Shown here: piece by piece, positions 57,679 through 64,000 of the stretch
Layout of the letters: each line of letters begins with the position of its first letter
Position numbering within the stretch: the stretch's first letter is position 1
Notes under the pieces: generated by a model
Databases searched by the model: none
Seen by the model: only the letters and a program-made list of their open reading frames with translations
Told to the model about the DNA's origin: nothing
Made by a program: the position numbers and the translations under genes
NCBI RefSeq assembly: GCF_008040165.1
Contig: NZ_VRUR01000001.1
Coordinates: 1,135,349-1,199,348 of the forward strand
Reading direction: 5' to 3'
Source of the DNA: Flagellimonas hymeniacidonis
GTDB taxonomy: Bacteria; Bacteroidota; Bacteroidia; Flavobacteriales; Flavobacteriaceae
DNA: 64,000 nucleotides

Positions 57679-58485
57679 ATGGATATTACTTATGAATCAA
57701 TTTACGACCTATATGAAAACTTCTTTACCTCAGAACTTAATATAAGTCAAATACTAAATCCCCTTAAAGTATTAGCTGTTGTTTTTTTTGTTCTTAATGT
57801 ATATACCAATATGTTCAGCAAAGTTGGAACATCTTGGGGGCAAGCAAAATTACCTTTTGACCAGAATAAACTTTTAAGTTCTTTGGTAGTCGTAATGGCG
57901 GTGATTTTCTATGATAAATTACTGGACTTTTTGGATACATTACTAATGGGGTTCGATACCTCTTACAGTCACTTTTCACCTTTTCATTTTGATTTTCCAA
58001 TTGTGGACCCCGAAGATGGAGGATTTAGTTTTGGCCCATCAATTGTTACGGAAGCTGCTGCTGAGTTTGTCAGTATTCTAAAGGACCCTGGGCATGTAAT
58101 TGTTTTAATTCTCGAGGGTATTGCTTGGATGATAGACGCTGCGATTTATGCTGTCTTTCTTCTCGAGCGATTCTTTTTTATTGGCTTATTAAAAGTTCTT
58201 GGAGTAATCGCTATTGTAATGGCTGTCTTTGAAAAGTTCAGGGACCTTTTTTATAAATGGGTCAAATTATACGTGTCCGTGTATCTTTTGATTATACCCT
58301 TTTTCCTAATAATGGGCTTTTCCTCATTTGTGTTTGAATTCTTTGATAGTAGTCTTAAAACAAATGGTTCCGTCGATGTTTTGATTGGAAGCAAAATCAG
58401 GGTTCTCATTCTTGCTATAATGATTTGGCTCAAACTCCGGCTATTCAAAAAATCCTATGATTTGGTATATAAACTTTTGACTTAA
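57679..58485 (+). CDS. TraJ-like membrane protein (VirB6-like)
   Basis: Polytopic inner-membrane protein of 268 residues with six or so hydrophobic segments: 'VLAVVFFVLNVYTNMFSKVG', 'LLSSLVVVMAVIFYDKLLDF', 'VIVLILEGIAWMIDAAIYAV', 'FFFIGLLKVLGVIAIVMAVF', 'YVSVYLLIIPFFLIMGFSSF', 'SKIRVLILAIMIWLKLRLF'. The layout and place between the TraI-like and TraK-like genes match TraJ/VirB6, thought to form part of the DNA channel in the inner membrane. It starts 4 bp after the preceding gene and ends 11 bp before traK. Confidence 0.8.
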   Translation: MDITYESIYDLYENFFTSELNISQILNPLKVLAVVFFVLNVYTNMFSKVGTSWGQAKLPFDQNKLLSSLVVVMAVIFYDKLLDFLDTLLMGFDTSYSHFSPFHFDFPIVDPEDGGFSFGPSIVTEAAAEFVSILKDPGHVIVLILEGIAWMIDAAIYAVFLLERFFFIGLLKVLGVIAIVMAVFEKFRDLFYKWVKLYVSVYLLIIPFFLIMGFSSFVFEFFDSSLKTNGSVDVLIGSKIRVLILAIMIWLKLRLFKKSYDLVYKLLT

Positions 58486-58496
58486 ACGATAACAGC

Positions 58497-59108
58497 ATGG
58501 AAGTAGTTAAAACAGATATCTATAAACAATTGAAAAGAAACAATCTTATCGTTTGGGCCGTAGTGATTTGCTGCGGACTAATTTCCGTCTTTGCTATCTG
58601 GACCGCGAGACAAGCAAGCGTAAACGCAGACCGTTTTATTTATAGCATTTCAAGCAATGACAAGCTCCTTCCATTGGAACTTATCGAAGCTAAAGAAGTC
58701 CAGACCATTTTTAAAAAATCACATGTGAAGCTCTTTTTGGAAAACTTCTATGCCTATGACCAGTGGAATTATAAGGACAGGATTGAAAAGGCGCTTTGGC
58801 TCATTGATTCTGAAGATGGTAAAAAGTTGTACGAGTATTATCGACAACAAGGACACTATAATTCGATGATACAGTCCACATCGAGCCAGACTATTTTTGA
58901 TATCCAGCCTGTTTTCGATAATCAGGACAATTTTAAGGTCCAGGCCACAATAGAAATCAACCACTCCAAACAGGATCAACCAAAAAGATATGTTTTAACA
59001 GCTAGGGGAAAACTGGACCAAGTTTCTCAAAATTATCCACTGAATCCCTATGGTTATCTCATTTTGGATTTTAAGGAATTAACATTAAAAGAAATAAAAG
59101 ATGAATGA
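58497..59108 (+). CDS. TraK-like conjugal transfer protein (VirB8-like)
   Basis: Bitopic inner-membrane protein of 203 residues: a short cytoplasmic start (MEVVKTDIYKQLKRNN), one helix ('LIVWAVVICCGLISVFAIWT') and a periplasmic domain with the NTF2-like VirB8 fold ('AKEVQTIFKKSHVKLFLENF', 'YYRQQGHYNSMIQSTSSQTI', 'KRYVLTARGKLDQVSQNYPL', 'NPYGYLILDFKELTLKEIKD'). The TraK family of Bacteroidota has this length and pattern. Its stop overlaps the TraM-like start by 8 bp. No TraL-like gene lies between them, unlike in CTnDOT. Confidence 0.88.
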   Translation: MEVVKTDIYKQLKRNNLIVWAVVICCGLISVFAIWTARQASVNADRFIYSISSNDKLLPLELIEAKEVQTIFKKSHVKLFLENFYAYDQWNYKDRIEKALWLIDSEDGKKLYEYYRQQGHYNSMIQSTSSQTIFDIQPVFDNQDNFKVQATIEINHSKQDQPKRYVLTARGKLDQVSQNYPLNPYGYLILDFKELTLKEIKDE

Positions 59109-60060
59109 TTTAATAGAAAAATTAAAGGTAATGGAGCCCAAGCAGCTTATCATAATTGGGTTGGTCGCACTTACAGTTATTTCCCTTTTTGTTGTCCTTC
59201 TTATCCCAGGGGAGGAGAGTGAGGAGCCAACGGATTTAGATGATTTTGAAACTCCTGAAAACAGGGATCAGGTAAAAGACTATAACTCCAAACTCGATGC
59301 CTATAATAGTAACCAAAACGAAGATGACCGTGTTTCCCTTGAATTTAACCTGGATGAATATGCCTCTGATGAACCTGCTGATGATGACCTAGAAAGGGAA
59401 CAGCTCGAAAAAGAAGTGGATAGTATGCTCAATGCGAATAAAATGAGCTATTCCGATAATAGCGCAAGTCGTCCCAAAAATCAAGGCACAAAACCTTCAA
59501 CCGGAAGAAGTACGCCTAGACGCACACAATCACCTGAGAAGAGCAACAGGAAAGAAGAAATCAATAACGAGTTTGAGAGCTTTTTTACCAATGCTCCAAA
59601 AAGTAGTTCTAAAGAGAAAGTCCTTGACTCCAAAACGGACCCATTTATCTATGCCGTCATTCATGGGGACCATACCGTTAGACAAGGGGAACGGGTCAAG
59701 CTCAGATTGACTAAAAAAGCGACGATTGCCGACATGGAATTTTCCCAAAACAGTTATGTCTATGCTTTTCCAACATTTCAGGACAATAGGGTACTGCTAA
59801 ATATTAGGTCAATTAACCATGTCCCAATCAGTATTTCGGCCTATGATACTGAGGATAGTGCGCTAGGACTTTATGTCAAAGGCGCTAAAATGGTCGGAGA
59901 AATAACTGATGAAGGCTCTAAAGAGGCTGTTGATGATGTGGATGTAGGAGGTGTTCCGGTTGGGTCCACCATCAAGAAGGTGTTTCAGAAGAAACAACAG
60001 ATACCCACGGTTACGCTTTTAAACAACACAAAATTAATCCTAAAACCCAATGAAAGATGA
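59101..60060 (+). CDS. TraM-like conjugal transfer protein (VirB10-like)
   Basis: Envelope-spanning protein of 319 residues: N-terminal cytoplasmic part, one transmembrane helix ('LIIIGLVALTVISLFVVLLI', about 15-35), a long acidic and Ser/Pro-rich linker (about 40-165), then a periplasmic beta-domain (about 175-319) with 'FIYAVIHGDHTVRQGERVKL' and 'IGSTIKKVFQKKQQIPTVTL'-type end (actual VPVGSTIKKVFQ). This matches TraM (VirB10-like), which links inner and outer membrane complexes. The overlaps of 8 bp with traK and 4 bp with traN-like show tight coupling. Confidence 0.85.
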   Translation: MNDLIEKLKVMEPKQLIIIGLVALTVISLFVVLLIPGEESEEPTDLDDFETPENRDQVKDYNSKLDAYNSNQNEDDRVSLEFNLDEYASDEPADDDLEREQLEKEVDSMLNANKMSYSDNSASRPKNQGTKPSTGRSTPRRTQSPEKSNRKEEINNEFESFFTNAPKSSSKEKVLDSKTDPFIYAVIHGDHTVRQGERVKLRLTKKATIADMEFSQNSYVYAFPTFQDNRVLLNIRSINHVPISISAYDTEDSALGLYVKGAKMVGEITDEGSKEAVDDVDVGGVPVGSTIKKVFQKKQQIPTVTLLNNTKLILKPNER

Positions 60061-60938
60061 GACAGCTTGCCCTAATCTTATTCTTGGCCACTGCTGGCCT
60101 GTTTGCCCAGGAAGAACCTTATGTATTGGAAGCCACCACGGATAAAAATGTGTTTTTGTTCTTTCCATCGCCTATCACAAAAGCACTGCCTGGGAATGGA
60201 CAATTCCGTTTTGGTTACAATCAGGAAACTGCAGAAAAATTTGGAGTACTAAAAGCAGTTTCGCCCCAGGGGGAAAGTACCCTCCACATTATAACCGAAG
60301 ACCATTCTGTGTATTCCTTCATTGTGAAATACAATAAAAGCATTACCCAATTTGAGCATTTTTTTGATGGTTCTGAGGCGGTAGGAAATATAGAGCGCAA
60401 ACAACAAAGCCCAATTGAAATCATGGATAGTGTTCCAAGGATCGGCAATAGCATTTCTAAAGTGGTTGAGTCAGATTATTTTGAGACAAAAGAAACCTCC
60501 AATGAAACAGGGTTTGACTTTGCGAAGGAACTTTTTGAACGTAAGCCATACTATAAGAATATTTTCAAGCGTCAAAGTGATGTTGTACTTCGCCTATCCC
60601 ATATTGCCTATCGTGATGATAAGACCTATATCTGCCTGACCATTGAAAACCAATCAACCCTCGATTATGATATAAACTTTATCCAGTTCAATAAGATTGC
60701 CAAAAAAGCAAGCAGAAAATCCAATTATCAGGCCATAGAAATAAAGCCTATTGAGGAAGAAACCTATCAGCCATTTTTAAGGGTTGGTTCTTCTCAAATA
60801 CAAAGAGCTGTCTATGTTTTTGATAAGCTCTCCATTGATAAAAACAAGCTAATTAATATTGAACTTAATGAGCTGAGAGGAGAACGAAACCTTAAACTGT
60901 CCATTGGGCATCAATATATAAATAACCCCACTATGTAA
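60057..60938 (+). CDS. TraN-like conjugal transfer protein (VirB9-like)
   Basis: Exported protein of 293 residues (signal MRQLALILFLATAGLFA, cut before QEEP) with strands 'YVLEATTDKNVFLFFPSPIT' and 'STLHIITEDHSVYSFIVKYN', and a second domain with 'DVVLRLSHIAYRDDKTYICL', 'TIENQSTLDYDINFIQFNKI' and 'EETYQPFLRVGSSQIQRAVY'. This is the DUF4138 (TraN) pattern, the VirB9-like outer-membrane-complex component. It overlaps the TraM-like gene by 4 bp. The following TraO-like gene starts 34 bp later, after recurrent-element copy 5. Confidence 0.88.
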   Translation: MRQLALILFLATAGLFAQEEPYVLEATTDKNVFLFFPSPITKALPGNGQFRFGYNQETAEKFGVLKAVSPQGESTLHIITEDHSVYSFIVKYNKSITQFEHFFDGSEAVGNIERKQQSPIEIMDSVPRIGNSISKVVESDYFETKETSNETGFDFAKELFERKPYYKNIFKRQSDVVLRLSHIAYRDDKTYICLTIENQSTLDYDINFIQFNKIAKKASRKSNYQAIEIKPIEEETYQPFLRVGSSQIQRAVYVFDKLSIDKNKLINIELNELRGERNLKLSIGHQYINNPTM

Positions 60939-60946
60939 TCCATTTA

Positions 60947-60972
60947 TCAAATAATCTTTAATCACTCGTCAA
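60947..60972 (+). repeat. Recurrent element, copy 5
   Basis: TCAAATAATCTTTAATCA then CTCGTCAA, ending on the ATG of the TraO-like gene (60973). Spacing between halves is the same 18 nt as in copy 1. Confidence 0.6.
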
Positions 60973-61527
60973 ATGAAAAAAAAGAACGTATTACTCGTGG
61001 CCTTGGCCACCGTCATTTTTATGACCACATCTTGTGCCATTGCTCAAAGGAGTACGATGGCATTTGAACTTTCACCTGGCTATGCTCAAGAAGGCTTTGG
61101 GGGCAAGGCAACCTTTAACTATTTCCATAATCGGACCGATTATTTGCAGGCTGCTGTTATAGCCACTTTTTCTAGGGAGGCCATAAATCCACAGACCGAG
61201 ATTCCCTACACCAACTATTTGTTGAATGCTGGCTATTTCAAACCTGTTTTTTCCAATCGAATGAACAGTTTTACTCTTTTCTTAGGAGGTGGGGCATCCA
61301 TAGGTTATGAAGTAGTGAACAAGGGCAACACCGACCTTCCAGATGGCTCATTACTGGTTTCAGAAAGCCAGTTTGTCTATGGTCCATTTGTTGGACTTAT
61401 TCCGGACTATTCAATTTCAGACCAATTTTCCCTAATTCTCCCCCTTGATTTATTCTACCATTTTGGCAGTGATCTTGGCGGGGTCCATTTTCTGGCAGGT
61501 TTTGGGGTTCGCTATTACTTAAATTAA
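60973..61527 (+). CDS. TraO-like outer-membrane conjugation protein
   Basis: Exported protein of 184 residues; the signal segment 'MKKKNVLLVALATVIFMTTS' is followed by 'CAIAQRS', so either a lipoprotein (MTTSC) or signal peptidase I cut after AIA. The rest is beta-strand rich: 'STMAFELSPGYAQEGFGGKA', 'NSFTLFLGGGASIGYEVVNK' and 'FLAGFGVRYYLN' at the end. This is the pattern of the TraO outer-membrane barrel, which lies after TraN in Bacteroidota ICEs. The leader holds recurrent-element copy 5. Confidence 0.82.
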   Translation: MKKKNVLLVALATVIFMTTSCAIAQRSTMAFELSPGYAQEGFGGKATFNYFHNRTDYLQAAVIATFSREAINPQTEIPYTNYLLNAGYFKPVFSNRMNSFTLFLGGGASIGYEVVNKGNTDLPDGSLLVSESQFVYGPFVGLIPDYSISDQFSLILPLDLFYHFGSDLGGVHFLAGFGVRYYLN

Positions 61528-61537
61528 AAACAAAATC

Positions 61538-64000
61538 ATGAAAAACTTATCAAATAAAATATCCGTTTTACTTCTTACGCTCTTTATTATCCTTTTGTCC
61601 TGTAACAAGGATGCAGACGTTATTTCGAATTTTCCGTTTACATTAAACGAAGTTCATTCTGATACAACAACTGTTAATCATCCTGAGAAGACCACTTTTA
61701 ATATCGTTCCGGAAAGGATTGTTGAATCCACTGTTTATCAATTCAAGTATGAGGTATTAAGCGGTGAGGGGGCTTACTTGGACGAACAAGGGGAACCATT
61801 ACCAGAAGAAACTTTTGTAAAACTAGACAACCGAAACCCTCAGTTTCCCTATCGCTCAGCCAAAATTGGTAAGGAAAAGGTTAGGGTAACTGTACAGGAT
61901 AATGGGCTAATAACAGAAACTGTGGATGTGGTTTATGAGATTCAGCATAATCCTTATGTATTAGAGTTTTCAACACCATTTAATCAAACAGTAGTAAAGG
62001 AACCCAAACCAGTTACATTGGGGATTTTCAATACCGGAAAAGACAAATCGGTCACCTTTGAGAGAGCATTTTTTATTATCCAGGGGACAGGAAATTTGTT
62101 TAAGGCGAATTCTAATGAAGAATTTCCTTTGGAAAAATTCGAACCAATAACTGAAGGAACCTTCAATTATGATATCAGCTTCGAGGAGTTTGGGGAGTCA
62201 AAAATTTTAGTCACTACCAGAGATAGCAACCAACAGATAAAGAACGACACACTGACTTTTGAAGTGGATGAAATTGACATCAATTTTACCGCTACAGCTG
62301 AGAAAAACAGCTCCTTTTTAGGACAAGAATTTAATATCACTTTTGGGCTTTCCGAAGATCAAGGTGCAGGGGGGAGTTATCAGATGCGGTATGCCGTGGA
62401 TTTAGGGGAGGTTTCATTAGAATATAATAATGAAATTTTAAGCCCTGGGGTTTTGTATGACATAGAACTAGGAGGGTTCATTTGGAAAGCAGTTGGTAGT
62501 ACACCTGGACCTTTAAAGCTTTCATTCACGGTTAAAAATGATTCTGGAGCTGAACTTACCCGTGAAGTAATCATTACTGTCATTGATGCCGGAATTGTAT
62601 TTGATGCTGTACCATTAGCAGCAGAGATATTTATTGGTGAGTCCGTGTCATTCAATGCATCCATTGATGAAGACCCTAGTGCAGAGCCACCCTATGAACT
62701 AAAGTTCGTTTCTTCAGCTTCAGGTAAGCTTAGGTACAATGAGATAGAATATAATCCTGGACAAATTGTTAGCGTGGTTGATGCTAACTTTTCCTTCGAT
62801 TATACACCATTAACCGTTGCTAACCACGAACTAACATTTACTGTGGAAAATAGTATAGGGATACAGGCAGTTGATATGGAAAATATTATGGTTAAAGACC
62901 CACAACTCTCATTTAATACTATACCCGTAGCTAATGATGCCTTCGTAGATATACCCGTAACTATCAATGCATCCTTATCTGAACAACCAAACGCTGCACC
63001 TCCATATAACCTTATATTTGAATCCACAGGAACTGGAACAGTAACTTATAATAATGTAGATTATACTCCAGGAGTAAATATTGTTATAAATTCCGCACCT
63101 TTTTCAATGGAATATAATCCCTTATCCACTGGGGACCATATGGTTACTTTTACCATTCAAAACAATATTGACGTTGAAGGGGTGGATGTTGTAAATCTTG
63201 ATGTACAGGAAGCACAGCTATCTTTGGATGTCGTTCCCTCTGCACCCCAAGCATTTATAGGCGAAGCTGTGAGCTATAATGCTTCCATCACACAATTACC
63301 AGAGGCGAACCCTCCTTTTTCCCTTAGTTACAGTTCGTCAGAAGTAGGGTTTGTAAGGTATAAAAATATAGTGCGTAATCCCGGTCAAAACTTCCTAGTA
63401 GATGATACACAATTTTCATTTGAATACAGTGGTAATAATTCTGGTAACCATGAAATTGTTTTTACCGCGTCGAATGATTTCAATGCTGAGGGGATTGATA
63501 TAGTTGAATTGGATGTTATACAGCCGGATTACACCTTCTCCACCAGCGCTGCAAACAGTGTTGTACAAGGTATTATTTTGGATATTGACCATTCTTTGAC
63601 CCCTGGAGCTGGACAACAAACGTATCAAATGAAATATGTAGTTAATTCAGGCGATGTCAACATGAGACACCAAGGGAATGCGTTACTCAATGAAAATACG
63701 TTTCACGATGTGCCAAATGGTAATTTTGATTGGAGGGTTAGCGCTAAAGATGGCCAAAATATTGATATTACATTTACTGTTATAAGTAACTATGGGGTTC
63801 AAAAACAAACCCAATTACTAATTGACGTTACTTCTACCGATTTTGATTTTAGCCTAAATAATCCAAATGCTATTCAGACAGAAGATGGTGAAGCCAATAT
63901 TGAAGTTGATTTGACGGGCCAGAACCAATTCGATTATACAATAGCTTATTCAATTAATCCTAACGATGGTTCTAGGTTACTGCTTAACAACAATGTAGTA
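61538..64000 (+). CDS. Giant repeat lipoprotein, TraQ-like repeats (3' partial)
   Basis: An open frame of 821 codons running off the window. It starts 10 bp after the TraO-like gene with a lipoprotein signal (MKNLSNKISVLLLTLFIILL then SCNK). The rest is built of about eight Ig-like beta repeats of roughly 105 residues, beginning near residues 32, 138, 245, 350, 454, 558, 665 and 767. Repeats 4-6 are closest and share 'FIGESVSFNASIDEDPSAEP', 'PYELKF', 'NPGQ' and a final 'ELTFTVENS' strand; others show 'YQMRYAV' or 'YQMKYVV'. The single-domain TraQ (DUF3872) of Bacteroides occupies this position, so I infer an expanded TraQ-like protein. It would be lipid-anchored on the envelope, perhaps for mating contact or T4SS support. 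Confidence 0.75.
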   Translation, partial: MKNLSNKISVLLLTLFIILLSCNKDADVISNFPFTLNEVHSDTTTVNHPEKTTFNIVPERIVESTVYQFKYEVLSGEGAYLDEQGEPLPEETFVKLDNRNPQFPYRSAKIGKEKVRVTVQDNGLITETVDVVYEIQHNPYVLEFSTPFNQTVVKEPKPVTLGIFNTGKDKSVTFERAFFIIQGTGNLFKANSNEEFPLEKFEPITEGTFNYDISFEEFGESKILVTTRDSNQQIKNDTLTFEVDEIDINFTATAEKNSSFLGQEFNITFGLSEDQGAGGSYQMRYAVDLGEVSLEYNNEILSPGVLYDIELGGFIWKAVGSTPGPLKLSFTVKNDSGAELTREVIITVIDAGIVFDAVPLAAEIFIGESVSFNASIDEDPSAEPPYELKFVSSASGKLRYNEIEYNPGQIVSVVDANFSFDYTPLTVANHELTFTVENSIGIQAVDMENIMVKDPQLSFNTIPVANDAFVDIPVTINASLSEQPNAAPPYNLIFESTGTGTVTYNNVDYTPGVNIVINSAPFSMEYNPLSTGDHMVTFTIQNNIDVEGVDVVNLDVQEAQLSLDVVPSAPQAFIGEAVSYNASITQLPEANPPFSLSYSSSEVGFVRYKNIVRNPGQNFLVDDTQFSFEYSGNNSGNHEIVFTASNDFNAEGIDIVELDVIQPDYTFSTSAANSVVQGIILDIDHSLTPGAGQQTYQMKYVVNSGDVNMRHQGNALLNENTFHDVPNGNFDWRVSAKDGQNIDITFTVISNYGVQKQTQLLIDVTSTDFDFSLNNPNAIQTEDGEANIEVDLTGQNQFDYTIAYSINPNDGSRLLLNNNVV

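Larger units (their letters stand above)
46866..64000. mobile_element. Integrative conjugative element (left part)
   Basis: From the end of the CAU tRNA to the window end the content switches from housekeeping genes to iteron repeats, a phage-defence gene, a DNA-processing module (RHH protein, relaxase, coupling ATPase) and an almost complete Bacteroidota-type T4SS operon. The element is open on the right; no integrase, right end or Rep gene is visible. The exact left border is not determinable, but a tRNA 3' end is a frequent ICE target. A conjugative plasmid integrated at the same place is an alternative suggested by the iterons. Confidence 0.8.

Overview
The window comes from a low-GC member of the Bacteroidota, most likely a marine Flavobacteriaceae. 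The signs are a type IX secretion (T9SS) cargo protein paired with a PorP/SprF protein, a TonB-dependent receptor, a 7TMR-DISM histidine kinase, DUF2807 and thrombospondin-3/beta-barrel proteins, and several promoters carrying the Bacteroidota -7 box TAnnTTTG. No species can be named from sequence alone.

Positions 1-13.1 kb are mostly core chromosome: the 3' part of a T9SS type B adhesin-like gene and its PorP/SprF partner, folB, two tandem tRNA-Cys-like genes (the first with a C at position 33), a LysE exporter, a DUF2807 protein, RNase R, rpiB, a CDF metal exporter, an ElaA acetyltransferase, a compact type II restriction-modification pair, and a VOC protein, a CPBP protease and a sugar O-acetyltransferase.

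Positions 13.2-21.1 kb are an accessory block with the architecture of a degraded integron. About ten small, mostly unrelated genes (four NTF2-like proteins, RidA, nitrilase plus GNAT, lipoproteins, unknowns) all lie on the minus strand. Nearly every gene is followed by a long imperfect palindrome with conserved outer ends (AAC at one end, GTT at the other, one arm carrying a few extra bases). At the upstream end, facing away on the plus strand, is a 54-codon remnant of a tyrosine recombinase N-terminal domain. This looks like a relic integrase, an attI-like region and attC-like sites, and I rate it the most notable structure in the window. One cassette junction (about 14.4-14.6 kb) is broken, with a truncated site fused to a frameshifted gene fragment.

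Positions 21.1-46.7 kb are core chromosome again: an alpha/beta hydrolase, S41 protease, rnpA, M1 and S8 peptidases, MBL hydrolase, a SulP-UspA operon beside a CPA antiporter, two outer-membrane proteins, a DISM kinase/NarL regulator pair, lepA, a TonB-dependent receptor, dusB, a LolE/FtsX-type permease, rbfA and methylmalonyl-CoA epimerase, ending at a CAU-anticodon tRNA.

From just after that tRNA (46.87 kb) to the window end is an integrative conjugative element (ICE) whose other end and integrase lie outside the window. It begins with seven iteron-like 20-bp repeats, then AbiH-type phage defence, an XRE regulator and amidase, a candidate oriT, a BfmA/BtgA-like protein, a relaxase, a coupling ATPase and a compact Bacteroidota-type type IV secretion operon (TraE, F, G, I, J, K, M, N, O-like). 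It ends in a very large lipoprotein built of about eight 105-residue repeats that runs off the window. A short element (TCAAATAATC, in most copies with CTCGTCA downstream) recurs at five boundaries in this element and may be a shared regulatory signal.
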